Assembly: GCF_003265705.1 (NCBI RefSeq) | Contig: NW_020312817.1 | Span: forward strand, 54,442,259 to 54,506,258 | Direction: 5' to 3' | Length of the DNA: 64,000 bases | Source: Callorhinus ursinus | Taxonomy: Eukaryota > Chordata > Mammalia > Carnivora > Otariidae | Shown: piece by piece, positions 43,163 to 53,024 of the stretch | Layout of the letters: every line of letters begins with the position of its first letter | Numbering within the stretch: the stretch's first letter is position 1 | Notes under the pieces: generated by a model | Database searches by the model: none | Told to the model about the DNA's origin: nothing | What the model saw: only the letters and a program-made list of their open reading frames with translations | Position numbers and translations under genes: made by a program

Positions 43163-43534
43163 GTGAGACCTTTGCTTCCCCAATGCACCATCCTTCCTCT
43201 GCCCGCCGCTGCCAGGGCCAGGGGCGGGGGCGAGCCCCGATGCCTCTGGCCAGCTTCCCCCAGTGGAAAATTCGAGAGACCCGGCCCCGCTGGGGCCGCA
43301 GCGGGTCCGAGAGAGCCTTCAGTGGCCCGGGTGTGTTGGCGGCGGGCGGAGGCGGTGGGCCGTCTGCTTGACAGGACCGCGGGGCCGCCGCTTCCGCCCC
43401 CGGGCCTCCGCGGGGCGCCCCTCCGCCACCCCCCACGCGCCCCCCGGGAGTCCGCCCGGGCCTCAACCCCCTTCTCCCCGGCCATCGGCTTGGTCCTGGC
43501 CACTCGTCGGCCTGCATTACTTTTTTCCGGATCC

Positions 43535-45925
43535 TCCTCCACGTGGAGCCCCCCTTTCACCCCCAGACTCACTCCTTCAAGTTCGGGTATATTCCAGAAT
43601 CCTGGGGAAATAATACGTGGTAAATGGCTTTTTTATATAAGACCCACTTTCTCTCCAGACCTCTTCTTTCTCCCACTCCATTTTCAAGCAGCGAGCCTTC
43701 GCAGGAATCCTGCCACTTCCCCCCCTCCTGTTAGTATTTTGTTGCTGTTTGCAACCTTATGGGGTTCCTTTCGCTGCTGCTTTTCTCTCTGGCGAACCGG
43801 AAAGGTCCAAGGTGTATGTTCCTGAAAACGTAGTCTAACTCGGTCTTTGATAAATGGGGATATGTTTTCAGTGCTTCTTTACTGTCAAGGGTTTTTCGTT
43901 TTCTTTGTTACCTTCGTAAGTCAGTCTCTCGTGGTTGTTTTTGAATCATGGCGATTTAAATTTGTCTTTCCTTACCCTCGCATTAATCCCTAGGTAGAAT
44001 TCATTGCTGTAGTGTTTCAAACCGACGCTAGGGGTGTGTCTCCCGCTTCTGTCACTGTAGCCAAGAAATCAACGACGCCCTTTTAGCCTGTTACCTTACC
44101 GGTTTTCTCGCTCCGGGTAGCCGCTGCAGTTTCCTCTTTGCAATCATGAATTGTATACGTAGTAGAAAAAGTTAGCAGTGCTTTTCCATATGTATCAGAT
44201 ATTCAGACATGTGATTTCGTTGTTAGGCTTTTTCTAAAACTCTTCCAAGAGTTGTCAGAAGATTTTTAGACCGATTGTTTGACGTTGGGTAATTTCTTGG
44301 ATTGTATTTCACCCTGTATGTAGAATTTAAGTGTTTCAAAATAGAGCAGTGGATTATCGAAGAGAAATTCTGTTGACTGCAACTTAAAATCAGTTCGATG
44401 TGATTGTGAGGGAACAAAGTGAAACTAGAAAATTCAAGTAAGTCAGCTTTTATTTAAAATACAGGACATTTCTCAAGTGCACTTATCAGTGTACTTAAAA
44501 TCCAAATTAGGAACAGACTTAATAAATGATTAGTGAGTTTTATATATAGAGGAAGTTTTTCCTTGCCAACTTGGGAGGCGGCTCAGAGACAACTTTGGCC
44601 CCCAAAGTTACAAAACTTAGGTTTTTCCAGACTACTACAGAAAACAGCTTAGATCAAGACCATTCATAGTGCAGTCTTTTTGTTGGCATAGTTTTTTGGA
44701 GTTACGAATTGCATTTTAGTGCTTTAATGTCACTTCCTTATACATGTATTTTACTTGAAGGTCAGGATCTTGAAGATCTTTGACCATTGCAGTGAGTGTT
44801 TTTACCAGCATTTGTAAACAATACATGGTGAGGAATAATGATCCAGCCTTTTGTTGCTTATGTGTTATATATTAGAATGAACTGGTTTCCAAGTTTTTTT
44901 TTTACCCCCTGTAGTGTGCCCCCCCCACCAACAGATAGAATTTGGGAAATTCCTTTTTTAGCTCTTAAATTTACCTTCCTGGTACTCCGTGTTTTCTTAT
45001 CTTAAAAAAAATATTTTAAGATTTACCTTTTGATACTGTTTCCTTCTAGTTCATTATTTCCCTCTTTCCAGTTTTCTTTTCAGTATTTTCTGATTTACGC
45101 TTGGTTCTTTCTTCTACCATTCTCTCAATACCGTTTCAGGACCTAGTTAATTTGTTGTGACAGTGGCTTCCCAAGTTTAGAATTTTGGTCTCTTGAATGC
45201 AGCACTGTTTTGAAAGTATCAAGACCATGCCTATAGGTCAACTCTGCTATATGGGGTATTAACTCAAATAATTTGGGCTTTGGAGTGATCTGGTTCATTT
45301 TTCTAGTTAATTGAGCATAGACTTCTGAAAATTTTCACTCCCTTTGGAAAACTTTATTATAACTTACGGAGTATCATGATCATATTGACAATTTTGTCAG
45401 TTGGTTTTAATTTATGAATTAACTTATGAATATGACTGATTAATTCAAGTAAGGGGAAAGTAGAAAGATTGGATTGAACTTATCAGCAATCTTTTCTGAC
45501 AGTTATTTATTTTAGTTGCAATGTTAAAAGTAGTTTGTTTATTTCCTGAGAGTAAAGTCTTTCCCTCTCTTCACCTCTTTTTGAATTTTAAACTGCTGAC
45601 CATCCAGGTGGGATGAAGATTTTACGCACGCAGACACACACAGACACACACACACACACACCTGAGTACTGAGCTTCTAGGAATCCCCCCCCCCGAACTA
45701 ATGGTCGTTGTCTGACAAAATAAATAGTGTATGTTTACTGAAGTAAATAAATAGATGTTTTCACAATTTTTTTCTCTAGGTAGGCATCTGTATTTTAGAT
45801 AGAGTACTTCAGTGTTCCTGACATGCAGAAGAAGAATAAAATGATCAAACAGAAGAGTGTTTGTTTAGGTCTGTGTGATTGAAAAGTCTCTGAGTAATTT
45901 TTGGAGGGGTAAATTTTGTAGGGGC
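43535..45925. other. PPP3R1: SINE-free first part of PPP3R1 intron 1
   Basis: CpG content fades by about 44100. No interspersed repeat recognised. A CA tract lies near the right end. This kind of repeat-poor, promoter-proximal intron is often regulatory, but no site can be proven by eye. Confidence 0.5.
45629..45661 (+). repeat. (CA)n microsatellite
   Basis: ACACACACAGACACACACAC pattern, slightly interrupted. Confidence 0.9.
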
Positions 45926-45930
45926 ATTTT

Positions 45931-46143
45931 TATTTTATTTTATTTTATTTTTTTAAAGATTTTATTTATTTATTTGACAGAGAGAGACACAGCGAGAAAG
46001 GAAACACAAGCAGAGGGAGTGTGAGAGGGAGAAGCAGGCTTCCCGCGGAGCAGGGAGCCTGATGCGGGGCTTGATCCCAGGACTCTGGGATCATGACCTG
46101 AGCCGAAGGCAGATGCTTAATGACTGAGCCACCCAGGCGCCCC
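45931..46143 (-). repeat. Can-SINE (GACACAG type), antisense, inserted in another SINE's tail
   Basis: TTTTATTTTATTTTATTTTT start, GACAGAGAGAGACACAGCGA, CCCAGGCGCCCC. Immediately followed by the tail of a second copy in the same orientation. Confidence 0.95.
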
Positions 46144-46344
46144 TTTATTTTATTTTTTTAATTTATTTTAATTTATTTATTTTTAAAGACTTTGAGACAG
46201 AGAGATAGCAAAGAGGGAGAGTGAGAGGAAGTAGCAGACTCCCTGCTGAGCAGGGAGACCTATGTGGGGCTTGATCCCAGGACCCCGAGATCATGACCTG
46301 TGCTGAAGGCAGACGCTTAACCGACTGAGCCACCCAGGCACCCC
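46144..46344 (-). repeat. Can-SINE, antisense, outer (older) copy
   Basis: T-rich tail, GAGACAGAGAGATAGCAAAG, CCCAGGCACCCC. GTAGGGGCATTTTTA occurs at 45918-45932 and again after 46344, so this copy landed first and the other then entered its tail. Confidence 0.93.
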
Positions 46345-46433
46345 TGTAGGGGCATTTTTAGAAACTTAGTTAACTTTTCTTGCATTAAAAATAGTTTTTA
46401 CCGTGTACTTAGGATAATTTAAAAATAGGATTT

Positions 46434-46617
46434 GGGGGCACCCGGGTGGCTCAGTTGGTTAAGCCACTTCGTCTCAGGTCATGATCCCGGGGTTCTGGGA
46501 TTGAGCCCCGCATCGGGCTCCTTGCTCAGCGAGGAGCCTGCTTCTCCCTCTGCCTGCCGCTCCCCCTGCTTGTGCTCTCTCTTTCTCTCTGTCAAATAAA
46601 TAAATAAAATCTTTAAA
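46434..46617 (+). repeat. Can-SINE, sense
   Basis: GGGGGCACCCGGGTGGCTCA to CAAATAAATAAATAAAATCT. AAAAATAGGATTT (46421-46433) and AAATAGGATTT (46620-46630) flank it. Confidence 0.95.
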
Positions 46618-46637
46618 ACAAATAGGATTTTATTTTG

Positions 46638-46823
46638 TTTTTTTTTTAAAGATTTTATTTATTTGAGAGAGAGAGTGAGAGACAGCAGGAGAGGGAAGAG
46701 GGTCAGAGGGAGAAGCAGACTCCCCGCTGAGCAGGGAGCCCCATGTGGGACTCGATCCCGGGCTCCAGGATCATGACCTGAGCCAAAGGCAGTCGCTTAA
46801 CCAGCTGAGCCACCCAGGCGCCC
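46638..46823 (-). repeat. Can-SINE (CAGTCGCT type), antisense
   Basis: TTTTTTTAAAGATTTTATTT, GAGAGAGAGAGTGAGAGACA, CCCAGGCGCCC. TAGGATTTTATTTTG repeated at 46623 and 46825: the same target word as the neighbouring sense copy. Confidence 0.95.
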
Positions 46824-46976
46824 TTAGGATTTTATTTTGGATGCATATATGAATACGGTGTGTAAGTAATTGGCTTTTCTTTTAAATTTGTTTTTTAGGA
46901 AAACCTTTAATTTTATAAATGACCTTTCTATGTCTTTGTGTTTTTCAACTTTTTATTAAAATTATTTCCACAGTCT

Positions 46977-47165
46977 GGGGCACCTGGGTGGCTCAGTTGG
47001 TTAGGCGTCTGCCTTTGGCTCGGTTCCTCGGTTCCTGATCCTGGGGTCCTGGATCCCTGGATCCTGCGGTCCCTGTTCAGCGGGGTGCCTGCTTCCCCCC
47101 CTCCTTCTCCCCCTGCTTGTGCTCTCTCTCTCTCTCTCAAATAAATAATAAAATCTTTAAAAGAA
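46977..47165 (+). repeat. Can-SINE, sense
   Basis: GGGGCACCTGGGTGGCTCAG. The middle is rearranged with repeated GGTTCCT/GGATCC words (47021-47072). AAAATTATTTCCACA / AAAATTATTTCCCCA flank it. Confidence 0.93.
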
Positions 47166-47169
47166 AATA

Positions 47170-47755
47170 AAATTATTTCCCCAATTTGTAAATAGAAGCC
47201 AAAACATTTATTACTGTCCATGATACCTGCACTGGAGTTGCACACAGCATATTTTAGTTCAGATTTTGTGACAGAGGCTGTATAGCAACAACAAAGTAAG
47301 CAACCCGTCTTATGGCCAGCAGAATTAAAATTCACATTACTCATGAGAAAGTGTCTCTGCTCATTATGTCCCATAGTGGATGAGAAAATTAAAAAGGCAT
47401 AGATTGCAAGGTAAAGAAACTGAGGGTTAGTCAGCAAAGCAATGCAAGGGACAGATAACTCTGGGTAGATCAGGCCTCTGTTATGGGTAGTAAAGCAAGT
47501 AAAAGTACATGGCAGTATAAGGAAGTCAGCTTGGGCCAGGAGGATTAAGCAAGTCAGACCATGGGCCCAGAGTCTGGGCAAGCAACAGGGATTCATTCAT
47601 ATAACACATACTTGTAGTTTTTGTCTGCTGTTCAGTGGTTGCTGTGCTTGTTTGTTGAAAGTATTAAAATGATTAAGGCAGGTTTTCTATCTTCATTTAA
47701 ATCTAGAACATTAGACAAATGCCAGTAGGTATGAAAAAAGTTAGTCCGAGTTATC
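47170..47755. other. Intronic DNA, no feature recognised
   Basis: Unique sequence. The 222-codon minus-strand frame at 46928-47596 joins this to reversed SINE sequence and is not a gene. Confidence 0.5.
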
Positions 47756-47759
47756 ATAT

Positions 47760-47940
47760 GACTAATGCACACAAAGCCTGATAGAAATTGAGGAAAGAGC
47801 AAGATCAGTTTCCTTTGGGATTAGGGAAAGTTTTATGAAGGAGGTGAAAATTGGCTTGGGTCTGAAAAGGTTATTAGGATTGCAGAAGGAAGAGTTGGAG
47901 GCACCTAGGAAAAGACTCTAAATCCTGGAGATAGGAAGAG
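47760..47940 (-). repeat. L2 fragment, antisense
   Basis: TTATGAAGGAGGTGAAAATT GGCTTGGGTCTGAAA and GGAAGAGTTGGAGGCACCTA follow reversed L2. Confidence 0.55.
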
Positions 47941-47959
47941 AAAACATTTGGAGCACTGA

Positions 47960-48085
47960 TAACTTGGAATAGCAGTGTCAGCATCATCTGGGAACTCGTC
48001 AGATCCTACCCTGGACCAGCTGAATCCAGAACTCTAGGGATGGGGGCAAGCAGTATAGATTTTATAGCTTCTCCAGGTAATTTTT
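47960..48085 (+). repeat. MER5A-like hAT fragment
   Basis: CAGCATCATCTGGGAACTCG, ATCCTACCCTGGACCAGCTG, ATCCAGAACTCTAGGGATGG match MER5A inner sequence. Confidence 0.6.
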
Positions 48086-48283
48086 CTATTCCTTTAGAGA
48101 ATAGCAAGGAATGTATTTATTTAAATTTTAGTTAAGTATCTGTTAACATACCTCACACTGTACAAACATAAGACACATTTGTGATTTCCAAGGAACTTAA
48201 TCGAGTGGAGTAAACAGGACAACTATGCATTGTGATGTGTGCTATTAACTAAATGTGGGGTGCTTAAGAGTATTTAGCAGGAG

Positions 48284-48397
48284 GTGGGTGCCTGGCTGGT
48301 TCAGTGAGTGGAGCATGTGACTCTTGGACTTGGGGTTGTGGGTTCAAGCCCCACGTTGGGTGTAGAGATTACTTTAAAATCTTTAAAAAAAAAAAAG
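48284..48397 (+). repeat. Short tRNA-type Can-SINE, sense (older subtype)
   Basis: GGTGGGTGCCTGGCTGGTTC, GGGTTCAAGCCCCACGTTGG, ATTACTTTAAAATCTTTAAA. GTATTTAGCAGG/GTACATGGCAGG flank it. Confidence 0.9.
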
Positions 48398-48506
48398 TAC
48401 ATGGCAGGGGAGAGACTTAATCCAAACTGGGGTGAGGATGGGGCAGGGAGACAAATGTCACTCAGAGAAAGCTTCCTGAAGAGATGAGGTGTCTGCGCTG
48501 AGTCCC

Positions 48507-49039
48507 TTTTTTTTTTTTTTTTTTAGAACAGAACCAAATTTTTTATTCATTTCTTGCATTTTTGAAGTATTCCTTGATGACATCCTTCTCCTGAGATTCT
48601 TTGCCATATTCCTTAACTACCACGCAACTGCAACCAGCCACTTTACGGGGCTTTCCATCTCTGTCAGTTTTACAGAGGCCTACCCATTCACCTAGTTTCT
48701 TGTGTCATCAGCCTTGATTAGGTTGATTTGGTGTTCAGCACAAAGGCCTTTCACCAACTTGACATACATGGGCTCATCACAGTTGGGCGCAAAGTACACA
48801 AAGATGGGCTTGGTGCTTGTCTAAGGTTTTGGCAGCTTTGCAAATTCTGCGTGCCAGGCCATCGTGGATGAGGGCAGTCTTCAGCACCTCTTGTAAAGCA
48901 GTATTAACGTCCATTACACCTTCAGCATCAGTGCCTTCCTCGGCCATGGCGGCATGGCTGTGGGTTACAAGTGTAGCCGAATCTTGACTGCACCTAAGTC
49001 TCTGCCCTCTGCGCCACTTGGTGGTGGCAGGGAAAGAGC
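48507..49039 (-). pseudogene. RPS12: Processed pseudogene of ribosomal protein S12
   Basis: An intronless, reversed copy of RPS12 mRNA, complete from the TOP-like 5' end (reverse complement of GGCAGGGAAAGAG, 49027-49039) to the poly(A) tail (T run 48507-48524), with the polyadenylation signal at 48542-48547. The frame starts at ATG (complement of 48945-48947) and reads [20 protein letters not shown], matching the RPS12 N-terminus with substitutions. It is broken by a one-base insertion near 48791, a one-base deletion near 48703 and a two-base insertion near 48560, so no functional S12 (132 residues) can be made. GCTGAGTC at 48497-48504 and 49044-49051 fits a target-site duplication. Poly(A) tail, absence of introns and duplication show L1-driven retroposition. 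It lies in PPP3R1 intron 1, antisense to it. Confidence 0.95.
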
Positions 49040-49051
49040 TGAGCTGAGTCT

Positions 49052-49262
49052 TTTTTTTTTTTTTTTTAAAGATTTTATTTATTTATTTATTTGAGAGAGA
49101 GAATGAGAGAGAGAGAGAGAGAGCATGAGAGAGGGGAGGGTCAGAGGGAGAAGCAGACTCCCCGCTGAGCAGGGAGCCTGATGTGGGACTCAATCCCAGG
49201 ACTCCAGGATCATGACCTGAGCTGAAGGCAGTCGCTTAACCAACTGAGCCACCCAGGCGCCC
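49052..49262 (-). repeat. Can-SINE (AATGAGA/CAGTCGCT type), antisense, next to the RPS12 pseudogene
   Basis: GAGAGAGAGAATGAGAGAGA ... CCACCCAGGCGCCC. GAGCTGAGTCTT flanks both sides, and this word overlaps the pseudogene's own target duplication. Confidence 0.96.
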
Positions 49263-49809
49263 TGAGCTGAGTCTTAAAAGGATGAGTCTTTAGCCAATGA
49301 GAGAGGTGGTCTAGAAAGAGAGCTCTATGTTTAAAGCCATAGAGACATAATATATACAAGCCAGTTCATCTGGAGGGCTGCAGGGTAGAGGGTTAGGGTG
49401 GAAAGGAGAAAGAGGGTGGTCAGTTAGATTGAGGCAAGGTCATAGAGGAGTTTGCATATCATATGAAGAAGTTAACTTTTTTTTCCCCTAAACCAGTGGG
49501 AAACTGTTATTTTTAAGCAGGAGAATGATGTCTCATTTGCTTTTTTAAAGAGATCAGTCTGGTGGCCATGTGGATAATAAAATAGGGTAAATTAATATAG
49601 GAATGGGGGCCAGTTAAGAAATTGTTACAATAATTCATGTGAGGACTTAAAAGACTGTAGGGACAGTGCAAATGAGGAGGAGAGACCAGGTATGAGACAT
49701 TTTGAGAGGTAGAAGATAGGACTTGGTGACTGTTGGATTGTAGGAAGAAAAGGGGTGTACCCTCTGGCTTCTGGTTTGGCTGACTGGACAGATGATTGTG
49801 CCATCCATT

Positions 49810-49900
49810 CAGCAAATGTTTATTGAGCACCTGCTTGGTTAAGATTCAGTTCTAGGGATATAAGAAATGTCCTTTCCTCAAGAAACTTCCAGTTTGCTGG
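49810..49900 (-). repeat. L2 3' end, antisense
   Basis: GCAAATGTTTATTGAGCACC TGCTTGGTTAAG and CCTCAAGAAACTTCCAGTTT are the reversed L2 terminus. Confidence 0.7.
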
Positions 49901-49904
49901 GATG

Positions 49905-50100
49905 ACTGTTGTATTATCTCTGTTATCTCTAGCATTCTCTTATATTGTAATTAATACTTGGAATGCTATGTTGCAAGATTCTGTAAGTTCAGTAGGATAG
50001 AGTGCTGTGAGATATTACTGCTGCTTGCTGCATAGATATCTCGGCCTAGGATAGAAGAGACTAGATAGCCTGAAGGTAGGAAGAGGTAATATGTATTAGA
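49905..50100. other. Intronic DNA, no feature recognised
   Basis: Short unique interval. Confidence 0.5.
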
Positions 50101-50102
50101 GC

Positions 50103-50180
50103 AGTGATTCTCAGTATGTGAATTCTGAACTGGCTGTATCAGCCTCATCTGGGATCTTTTCAGAAATGCACATTCTCTCT
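50103..50180 (+). repeat. MER5A-like fragment
   Basis: GCAGTGATTCTCAGTATGTG and CAGCCTCATCTGGGATCTTT resemble the MER5A end. Confidence 0.5.
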
Positions 50181-50259
50181 CTAGGAGGTATAGGAAAAGG
50201 AGATATGAGGGAGTAATGTTGATTTCTATTTTGGACATGTTGAATTTAAAGTAGTTCAG

Positions 50260-50440
50260 AGCGCCTGGGTGGCTCAGTTGGTTAAGCATCTGCCATCTGC
50301 CTGATCCCAGGGTCCTGGGATGAAGCCCCACGTGCAGCTCCCTGATCAGCTGGGAGCCTGCTTCTCCTTTTTCCTCTCTCTCTGCCCTTCTCCTCTACTC
50401 TCTCTCTCCCTCTCAAATAAATAAAATCTTAAAAAAAAAA
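50260..50440 (+). repeat. Can-SINE, sense, shortened
   Basis: AGCGCCTGGGTGGCTCAGTT to TCAAATAAATAAAATCTTAA; a deletion removes part of the GGCTCAGGTCATG block. Confidence 0.93.
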
Positions 50441-51060
50441 GTAATCGTGGGTCATCTAGGTAGAAATGGCCAACAGGTAATTGACTCTATATCTGGCACT
50501 CAGAAGAGAAATCTGGGCTGGGATTAAAGATTTGAGCATTGTCTGTGCAGGTCTCTTAGGTAGTAGTTGAAGCCATGAAACTGGATGAAATCCTATGGAG
50601 AAAGAATATAAAATGAGAAGAGGGTAAACCATAAACACTGCATTTAAGAGGTAGATAGAGGATGAGGAATCTGTGAAGGTTGTCTGAGAATAAATTGAGT
50701 TGGAAATTAGTAGAGCGATGTCAGATTTGAAGGAGTCAGCAGTGCCTAGATATTGTAGAGATCAGGAAAGAGAAGAACTTAAAAGTATCTTAGAGGCATC
50801 AGGAGAGTTCTGGTGACCCTGGCCAACAGTACAAGAAAACACCATTTTGTACTGGTAACAAGGAAAGCCAGGATGCTGTGAGTTGAGGGATAAACGGGTA
50901 GACAAACATTGAGTATAGACTGTTCTTTAAAATTTTGACTAGAATGAGACAAGATAAAAACTATGGAGTTTAGGTTTGAGGAAGAATTTATTTTGGGGTA
51001 AAAGGAATAGCCTGGAAAGAGGGAGTGTAGTTGAGGATTCAAAGGGAAAAGATGGAATTA
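50441..51060 (-). repeat. L2 internal region, antisense
   Basis: GCCATGAAACTGGATGAAAT, TAGAGGCATCAGGAGAGTTC, TGGTGACCCTGGCCAACAGT follow reversed L2 ORF. Probably the continuation of the L2 end at 49810. Minus-strand frames here are relics. Confidence 0.65.
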
Positions 51061-51500
51061 TTAATAGTCTGAGGTTCCCCAAGGAGGTAGGATGAAATAT
51101 GACTCTCCTTAGGCAATAAGAGATTTTTTTTCATCTGTTAACATGAGAGGGAAGGAGATAAAAATGAAAACTGTTATAGAGGTCATAATCTTTAAAACAG
51201 TAACTTAAATCCTAGGTAATGAAAATAAGATTGAAAGGGAATGTAAACTCAGAATGCAGAGGCCTTGTCTTTGTCTTTTCATTGTTTTATTACAAATACA
51301 TGATATATACCAGATATTAAGTAGTGTTTGAAGAAGGAATATGTGAATGAGTAAGTGGAATAAAGGAGTGAGTGCTGATGAGACGGAGGCAATGAGTGTC
51401 AGTTCCTTTTCTGAGACATTTATGAAAAAAAGGACAAAGAAAAGTTAAGTGGTTTACAGTTGGGGTGAGTTTTGTTTAGGATAGCAGATGTTGGTATTCT
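51061..51500. other. Intronic DNA, possibly diverged L2
   Basis: Purine-rich sequence that may continue the antisense L2; not resolvable by eye. Confidence 0.4.
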
Positions 51501-51502
51501 TT

Positions 51503-51669
51503 ATTTACTTTTGAAGATTTCATTTATTTATTAGAGCACAAGCTGGAGAGGAGAGGCAGAGGGAGAAGCAGACTCCCCGCTGAGCAGGGTGCCCGATGTG
51601 GGGCAGGACCCCGGGACCATGACCTGAGCCAAAGGCAGATGCCTAACCAACTGAGCGACCCAGGTGCCC
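51503..51669 (-). repeat. Can-SINE, antisense, shortened
   Basis: GAAGATTTCATTTATTTATT ... GACCCAGGTGCCC. Exact long target duplication CAGATGTTGGTATTCTTTA. Confidence 0.95.
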
Positions 51670-51832
51670 AGATGTTGGTATTCTTTAGAATTAGAAGAGA
51701 AGCCAGGCGAGGGAGCTGTAAGAAAGGATAGTTAATGGAATGAGTCCTAGAAGTGGCAGAAAGAAGGGGGGGATAAAGGGAAAGAAGGTACATCGAGAGA
51801 GGGGGAAAAATAAAAAAGACAGATACATTTTA

Positions 51833-52039
51833 TTTTATTTTATTTTTTATTTTTTTAAAGATTTTATTTATTTATTTGAGAGAGAGAGAATGAGAGAGAG
51901 CACAAGAGGGAAGAGGGTCAGAGGGAGAAGCAGACTCCCCGCTGAGCAGGGAGCCCGATGTGGGACTTGATCCTGGGACTCCAGGATCATGACCTGAGCC
52001 GAAGGCAGTCGCTCAACCAACTGAGCCACCCAGGCACCC
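51833..52039 (-). repeat. Can-SINE (AATGAGA/CAGTCGCT type), antisense, young-looking
   Basis: GAGAGAGAGAATGAGAGAGA ... CCACCCAGGCACCC. GACAGATACATTTTA exact on both sides. Confidence 0.96.
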
Positions 52040-52044
52040 GACAG

Positions 52045-52900
52045 ATACATTTTAATGTAGTTTATGGGAAGTGGCCTAAATTCTCTCAGTAATTCAAGAT
52101 AGTTTGAGGCAAGATCATCTGAAATTGAGATTAAAGGCTGAGGCAGATGGGGTGAGATTGAGGGTGAGGAGTATGGAAAAGGATTATAATACTGATTTTG
52201 GGGGGATTTGATATGCAGTTAATAGGGTATTAAGTAAATGTTATTAAATAGTAAGTGGACCCAAGAGAGAATACCAGTGGGTCAGTGACCTAGGGAATGA
52301 ATCTAAGAAACAGAAGTATTAACAAGAGAAGAGGTAAATACTTTGTCAGTCTTTAATAACTTCTGACAAAGTTACATAGGTCTAAAAAAACCATTTTCTG
52401 AGTTCAGGTTTTATGTAAGGGGAACATCTAGTTGTAGATTGATATTCTTAATTTTTTTTTAAAGTTCTAAAGACATTATTAATTCATTTGCTTAAAATTC
52501 AGATTGTACCAAAAGTATAAAATGGCAAGTGAGCCTTTTCAGGGTTGATCACTGATATTCTTATATTGATCACTGTTGAGTTTCTTGTGTACTTTAACAA
52601 AAGGGAGGGTTTGGGTTTTTGTTTTTTGTTTTTTTTTTCTTCCTTTTGAACTTGTGGCACTGTATGGATTTATTTTTTTGTAATTTAGTTCTTATTTGAA
52701 AGATTAAATTTAAAGAGATTTTAACAGTACCATGCTCTAGTTGACTCATTACAGTTAGTTTTATTCCAATGTTTTTAACTGTATTTCATTGTAAGCATGA
52801 CTCAACAATTCAGCATAATTTTTTGATCAGGCAGTGATTTTGTAATGATCGAGGTTGGTATTTTAACAAAATTCTAACTGTGACAGTATTTTACGAAATT
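52045..52900. other. Intronic DNA, no feature recognised
   Basis: Unique sequence, purine-rich on the left (perhaps more L2), T-rich on the right. Confidence 0.45.
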
Positions 52901-52919
52901 ACTCTTAAGAGGAAAAAAA

Positions 52920-53018
52920 AATTTTTTTAAGTAATTTCTGCACCGAATGTGGGGCTTGAGTTCATAACCCTGAGATCAAAAGCCGCATGCTCTACCGACT
53001 AAGCCAGCCAGGTCCCCA
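52920..53018 (-). repeat. Short tRNA-type Can-SINE, antisense (older subtype)
   Basis: TTTAAGTAATTTCTGCACCG, GGGGCTTGAGTTCATAACCC, ACTAAGCCAGCCAGGTCCCC. Confidence 0.9.
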
Positions 53019-53024
53019 AGAAAA

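Larger units (their letters stand above)
42440..43530 (+). promoter_or_regulatory. PPP3R1: CpG-island promoter of PPP3R1
   Basis: About 1.1 kb with dense CG dinucleotides in an otherwise CpG-poor window, without a TATA box near the expected start. Visible candidate sites: a palindromic CRE (42478-42485), GC boxes (CCCCGCCCCCC at about 42660; CCCCGCCC at 42945), an ETS-like GCGGAAGC (42653-42660) and a long pyrimidine tract (42840-42912). No SINE occurs from 40213 to 45930. The long overlapping frames on both strands here are by-products of the GC-rich, stop-poor composition. Confidence 0.9.
48150..49770 (-). repeat. L2 copy, antisense, host of three later insertions
   Basis: AAGGAACTTAATCGAGTGGA, AGAGAAAGCTTCCTGAAGAG, ATAGAGGAGTTTGCATATCA, TAAGCAGGAGAATGATGTCT and AGAGATCAGTCTGGTGGCC follow reversed L2. 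Split by a short SINE, the RPS12 pseudogene and a young SINE. Confidence 0.65.

Noticed and set aside
42322..43825. Long overlapping open frames on both strands (up to 252 codons) in the CpG island
   Set aside because: Stop codons are rare in GC-rich DNA. The frames overlap one another on both strands, are low-complexity (Arg/Gly/Pro/Ala), and cover the promoter, the leader and the donor of PPP3R1.
46928..47596. 222-codon minus-strand frame
   Set aside because: It joins unique intron DNA to a reversed Can-SINE whose translation gives the usual LRERERAQAGGEGGGEAG-like repeat peptide. No gene-like features.
48489..48695. Plus-strand frame over the RPS12 pseudogene
   Set aside because: It is the antisense shadow of the pseudogene's 3' part.
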